Below, one piece after another: positions 61,193-64,000 of a stretch of 64,000 nt of DNA. A program made the position numbers and the translations under genes. Origin of the DNA: Phenylobacterium glaciei (GTDB taxonomy: Bacteria; Pseudomonadota; Alphaproteobacteria; Caulobacterales; Caulobacteraceae); the NCBI RefSeq assembly GCF_016772415.1, contig NZ_JAGSGD010000003.1, forward strand, positions 81,361 through 145,360, read 5' to 3'. Under the pieces are notes generated by a model. It saw only the letters and a list, made by a program, of their open reading frames with translations. It was not told where the DNA came from and did no database searches. Every line of letters starts with the position of its first letter. Position 1 is the stretch's first letter.

Positions 61193-61600
61193 TCAAACGG
61201 TGGGCGACCAGGTCACCCGGACGTCCAGGGACGTGCGGTAGAAGTCGGTTGAGCCAGCGGCGTCGGGGCCGTCGCCGGCCTCGTCGTCGGCGCGCTCGTC
61301 GATCAGAAACACGCCTTGCCAGGGTGCGGCGGTCAGGGTGTCGATGGCGGCCTTGACGGCAGCGGCCAGCCGGGTCGCGCCGTCATAGGACGCCGCCCAG
61401 CAGTCGATCTGGACCAGGGGCGTGATGGTCGCGACGCGCCCGGCCTGGGTGTAGCTGTAGCCGCCGTCCAGGCGGTTGAGCGCGATGTAGGGCAGGTCCT
61501 GGCCCTGGGGCAGCCGCCCCCAAGCGATGGCTTCGGGCACGTTGATGATCGCGGCCACGCCGACGTTGGCCAGCAGTGCGGCCCGGAGCGCCTTTTCCAT
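61193..61600 (-). CDS. DUF3168 tail completion protein
   Basis: The 135-aa protein, 'MEKALRAALLANVGVAAIIN', has 'RLPQGQDLPYIALNRLDGGY', 'QIDCWAASYDGATRLAAAVK' and 'RTSLDVRVTW', matching DUF3168 (gp11/gpU-like tail terminators). Its start overlaps the gp10 stop by one base. Confidence 0.9.
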   Translation of the reverse strand: MEKALRAALLANVGVAAIINVPEAIAWGRLPQGQDLPYIALNRLDGGYSYTQAGRVATITPLVQIDCWAASYDGATRLAAAVKAAIDTLTAAPWQGVFLIDERADDEAGDGPDAAGSTDFYRTSLDVRVTWSPTV

Positions 61601-62247
61601 CAGGCCAGACGCTTCGCGGCGGCTTTGGCCGAGCGCTTGGCGGCGCGGGCCGCGGCCTCGGCCAGCCGGATGCGCATCGCCCCGGCGATGGCGCCCAGCA
61701 CCTGCGCCGCCGTGGTGTCGAATGCCGGACGCATGAAGGCCCGAGGCTTCTGGCCCGGGTGATTGACCTCAGCGACGCGGGCGACGATGGCCCCTGGCCG
61801 ACCCGCCCAGATCGAGAGCAACCCGCCCCCGCTCTTCGGCCGGATGACATGCGGTTTGGTTCCGAACTCGACCCAGTGCGCCCGGCTTGCCGGTCTGCCG
61901 CTTGGGCCGACATAGACTTCGACGCTGGCGGCTTCACCCTTTGCCGCGCGCTGGGCGGCGCGCATGGCGGAGACCGCGTCGCTGGAGCTGGCCCCAGACC
62001 GCTTGGCCGCGGCGTAAGCGGCCTTGCCGGCGCTGTTTTTCAGGCTCGCCGAAATCACGATACTGGCGCGCAGCCGGCCGGTCCGCGCGGGGACCAGTTG
62101 CCGAGCGCGGGCCGCCATGGGTTCGCCCGCGTCGATCAGCGCCTTCTTCAGTGCGGTCTTGGCGGTGCGGGCAGACGTCGAGGCGATCAGGGCTTCGAGC
62201 GCCCCGTCCAGTTCCTTCAGGCCTTCGAGGCGCACGGTGGTCTTCAT
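61600..62247 (-). CDS. HK97 gp10-like tail completion protein
   Basis: The 215-aa protein, 'MKTTVRLEGLKELDGALEAL', has the typical 'LVPARTGRLRASIVIS' and 'AHWVEFGTKPHVIRPK', with 'GQKPRAFMRPAFD' near the end. It joins head and tail. Longer than the usual ~150 aa because of a helical Ala/Lys insert (about 65-105) and a basic tail. It overlaps the head-closure gene by four bases. Confidence 0.92.
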   Translation of the reverse strand: MKTTVRLEGLKELDGALEALIASTSARTAKTALKKALIDAGEPMAARARQLVPARTGRLRASIVISASLKNSAGKAAYAAAKRSGASSSDAVSAMRAAQRAAKGEAASVEVYVGPSGRPASRAHWVEFGTKPHVIRPKSGGGLLSIWAGRPGAIVARVAEVNHPGQKPRAFMRPAFDTTAAQVLGAIAGAMRIRLAEAAARAAKRSAKAAAKRLA

Positions 62248-62573
62248 CCGTCCGACCTCGCCGTCGCGGTGATCTCCAGACCGACCCCGTTCTCGATCGG
62301 CTTGACCCCATCGATGGCGTAGGTGCGCCCGGCGAAGGTCAGCTGGTCCTGGGCATTGAGGTCGGCCCAGGCGCCGCCTTTGAGGATGCGGAACCGGTCG
62401 GTGGCGCTGGCGCCCATCTGGGTGGCCCGCAGGCGCTCGCCGTCGCTGAGCGGCAGATGCTGCGCCCAGACTGTGGCGAGCGTCGTCCAGACGGTGACGC
62501 GCCCGCCATAGTCGTCGGTGGCGTTCGCCGCGCGCCGCAGCACGATGCGGCGGTTGCGGTCGCCTGCGCGCAT
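62244..62573 (-). CDS. Phage head closure / head-tail adaptor protein
   Basis: The 109-aa protein is 'MRAGDRNRRIVLRRAANATD' then 'YGGRVTVWTTLATVWAQHLP' and 'GRTYAIDGVKPIENGVGLEI', the SPP1 gp16/phage head-tail adaptor pattern. Small beta-barrel fold known for the family. Confidence 0.92.
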   Translation of the reverse strand: MRAGDRNRRIVLRRAANATDDYGGRVTVWTTLATVWAQHLPLSDGERLRATQMGASATDRFRILKGGAWADLNAQDQLTFAGRTYAIDGVKPIENGVGLEITATARSDG

Positions 62574-62577
62574 CAGA

Positions 62578-62988
62578 TTAGATCGTGATGCCGAGCGGGT
62601 TGATGTCCATCGACAGGATCGCGGCGGTCTTGCAGAGGCCCAGCATCTGCACCGTCTTGCCTGTGGTGAGGTCCGCCTGCGGGCAGATGCCGCCGGCTGT
62701 CGCCGAGACGAACACCGGCACGCCGGGCGTCAGGGTGGTTCCGAGTGCGATCTCCCCGGCGCTCTGGAAAATCAGCGGGCCATTGGTGTTGGCGCCCACG
62801 ACGCAGATGCCTGCGGGCCGGCGCAGCGCCACGGTGGCGTTATCGTTGTCGGCCTTGACGTATTTGCTGGTGGTCGGGTCCAGGGCCACCGGCTGGCCGG
62901 CGGTGATCGCTTCGCCGGCGGTCCCCTGGTTGAGGATGGCGCCTGTGCCAGGCACGACGTTGGCAGCGACGATGGTGAAGTCGACCAT
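62578..62988 (-). CDS. DUF2190-like phage capsid-associated protein
   Basis: The 136-aa protein has 'GTGAILNQGTAGEAITAGQP', 'VALDPTTSKYVKADNDN', 'AGEIALGTTLTPGVPVFVSA' and 'GKTVQMLGLCKTAAILSMDI', matching small beta-rich proteins of the DUF2190 type that decorate capsids. It lies between the connector and head-closure genes, with 4 nt to the latter. Confidence 0.78.
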   Translation of the reverse strand: MVDFTIVAANVVPGTGAILNQGTAGEAITAGQPVALDPTTSKYVKADNDNATVALRRPAGICVVGANTNGPLIFQSAGEIALGTTLTPGVPVFVSATAGGICPQADLTTGKTVQMLGLCKTAAILSMDINPLGITI

Positions 62989-63076
62989 GAGATGGGGTCC
63001 TTGTGTATGTGGGGGTCAGGCCGTGTCGGGTCGGGAGGTCCCGAAGGGCCGACGACCACGGCCCAGGCAAAAGCGA

Positions 63077-63643
63077 TCAGAGCGCGTGACGGCGGTGCGG
63101 GCCCAACAGGGCCTCGACTCCGATCGGCAGCGGGGCCAGGCCAGAGTCGGCCACCGCCTCGCGGTTGGCGAACCAGTGGGCGACCAGCAGGGTCATCGCC
63201 GCGGTCAGGTCGGCGGGGACGGTTGCGGCGCCGGCGACATAGGTGATCAGCACCGAGCCCGGTTGTTCGCGGGTGGCGGGCCAGCTCTTGCCCCAGGCCG
63301 GAACGATGCGAGCCGGGCGGCAGGTGAGATCGACCAGGTAGTCGGACCCGGCCACGGTCTGGCGTGCGCCGCCCGCGTCCAGGTAGGTCAGGCTGGTGAT
63401 CGAGGCGACGGGCCCGAACTCAAGGTCGATCTGCGCCGGCCAGCTGTCGAGACTGAGAACCCAGGTGGAGGTCTTCAGCGCCAGACCGCAGCCGGTGGGG
63501 CCCTCGACCATCCGCTGGGCCGCGGCCATCAGGGCGGTGATGGTCGCGTCCTCGGTGGCTTCGTCGACGCGCAGGTTCGCCTTGACCGTGGCCAGGTCCA
63601 GGGCCGCGGCCCCGGGCTGGCTGCAGGTCAGGCGCTGCCACAT
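63077..63643 (-). CDS. Head-tail connector protein (gp6/gp8-like)
   Basis: The 188-aa protein has the start 'LDLATVKANLRVDEATEDAT', 'ALMAAAQRMVEGPTGCGLAL' and a central beta part, ending 'LLVAHWFANREAV ... PIGVEALLGPHRRHAL'. This is the HK97 gp6/phiE125 gp8 connector pattern. The start overlaps the end of the next gene upstream by one base. Confidence 0.93.
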   Translation of the reverse strand: MWQRLTCSQPGAAALDLATVKANLRVDEATEDATITALMAAAQRMVEGPTGCGLALKTSTWVLSLDSWPAQIDLEFGPVASITSLTYLDAGGARQTVAGSDYLVDLTCRPARIVPAWGKSWPATREQPGSVLITYVAGAATVPADLTAAMTLLVAHWFANREAVADSGLAPLPIGVEALLGPHRRHAL

Positions 63644-63837
63644 CAGGTGACGGCCTCTTCAGCAGGGTGCGTGGCAGGGGCCGGGCGTGGATCGGCCAGC
63701 GCCGGAACCTTCCGATCGACCCCCTCCCCGTCGCCGCTGGCGATCAGCTGGGCGGCGTCGGCCTCGGGGAGGTCATAGACCTCGCCAGAGAGCAGATATC
63801 GCTCCGTGGAGGCCACGAAGAGAACACGGACTTTCAT
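63643..63837 (-). CDS. Small phage protein, unknown (64 aa)
   Basis: Sequence 'MKVRVLFVASTERYLLSGEV', 'YDLPEADAAQLIASGDGEGV' and a Pro/Ala-rich end. Short proteins of this type lie between capsid and connector genes in many siphovirus prophages ('V....Y..Ge...l....A..li..G.a'). Function unknown. It overlaps the connector gene by one base. Confidence 0.75.
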   Translation of the reverse strand: MKVRVLFVASTERYLLSGEVYDLPEADAAQLIASGDGEGVDRKVPALADPRPAPATHPAEEAVT

Positions 63838-63961
63838 GGGGATCTCGCTTTTGGATCAGGGTGTTGGGGAAGGGCCGGCGAAGCGGCTGGGCGCAGCATC
63901 CCGGCGCTATCGCCAAGGGCCCCAAGCTGTCAGCCGGGCGCCGGTTAAATGATGCCGCCAG

Positions 63962-64000
63962 CTAGGTCCGCTTCCAGCGCCCTGACCCAACGGGGAGAAA
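63962..64000 (-). CDS. Possible C-terminal end of an upstream phage gene
   Basis: One minus-strand frame runs from the window edge to a TAG at 63962-63964 and would end FLPVGSGRWKRT. In this kind of prophage the major capsid protein would be expected about here. Thirteen codons are too few to judge. Confidence 0.25.
   Translation of the reverse strand, partial: FLPVGSGRWKRT

Larger units (their letters stand above)
52637..64000 (-). mobile_element. Siphovirus-type prophage, distal half (head-tail joining, tail and lysis modules)
   Basis: Eighteen genes or more run without a break on the minus strand in classic order: connector, DUF2190, head closure, gp10, DUF3168, tail tube, chaperones, tape measure, distal tail proteins, fibre-like proteins, lysis. 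The element runs past the window's right end. No integrase, repressor or att repeat is visible at the left side; the left boundary may be at ~52.6 kb or may include the defence island. It is not the Rhodobacter-type GTA by gene content. Confidence 0.9.

Noticed and set aside
52637..64000. Gene transfer agent instead of prophage
   Set aside because: The gene set (long tape measure, DUF2190, glycine-rich fibre, TIGR02594 endolysin with holin) differs from the conserved Rhodobacter-type GTA cluster.

Overview
The DNA is GC-rich and its core gene order is that of an alphaproteobacterium of the Caulobacterales (Caulobacter/Phenylobacterium-like). The clues are an atpHAGDC operon without F0 genes, AtpD with an Ala/Lys-rich N-terminal extension, a short epsilon subunit, the cluster bioY-obgE-proB ... 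proA-nadD-rsfS-rlmH-envC-ctpA-divergent polysaccharide deacetylase-rppH, L21 with an Ala/Lys tail, and palindromic intergenic repeats. Genus and species cannot be fixed from sequence alone.

1-40 kb is chromosomal backbone. An F1 ATP synthase operon (301-5779) carries an unexpected SAM methyltransferase between atpA and atpG. A minus-strand cluster (7261-21746) covers cell-wall processing, ribosome maturation, NAD and proline synthesis; a hybrid histidine kinase sits between proA and proB. Next come rplU-rpmA, a membrane-anchored class A beta-lactamase-like protein, and a metal locus where a CDF exporter and a COG0523 GTPase diverge from a Zur-box-like palindrome. The rest is accessory metabolism and envelope genes: ExbD, MtgA, Ald, LysR/AzoR, ParA-like, CPBP, a glycosyltransferase, a beta-barrel protein and regulators. 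Composite hairpin repeats and 31-nt inverted-repeat pairs fill several gaps.

40.4-43.5 kb is a degraded, variable zone. It holds a pseudogene with several frameshifts, overlapping small ORFs, and two adjacent coupled paralogues of a family I do not recognise.

43.5-52.6 kb is a plus-strand defence island: excisionase-type HTH, PLD-like/SNF2 helicase, DUF4391 protein, type III Mod methyltransferase and type III Res restriction subunit. The central part of mod is clearly richer in AT than its ends, so the gene looks mosaic.

52.6-64 kb is the distal part of a siphovirus-type prophage on the minus strand. Read right to left it gives head-tail connector, DUF2190 protein, head closure, gp10, DUF3168, tail tube, tail chaperones (with a likely -1 frameshift), tape measure, distal tail and glycine-rich adhesin-like proteins, then lysis genes. 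Capsid, portal and terminase genes would lie beyond 64000. No integrase, tRNA, rRNA or CRISPR array was found.
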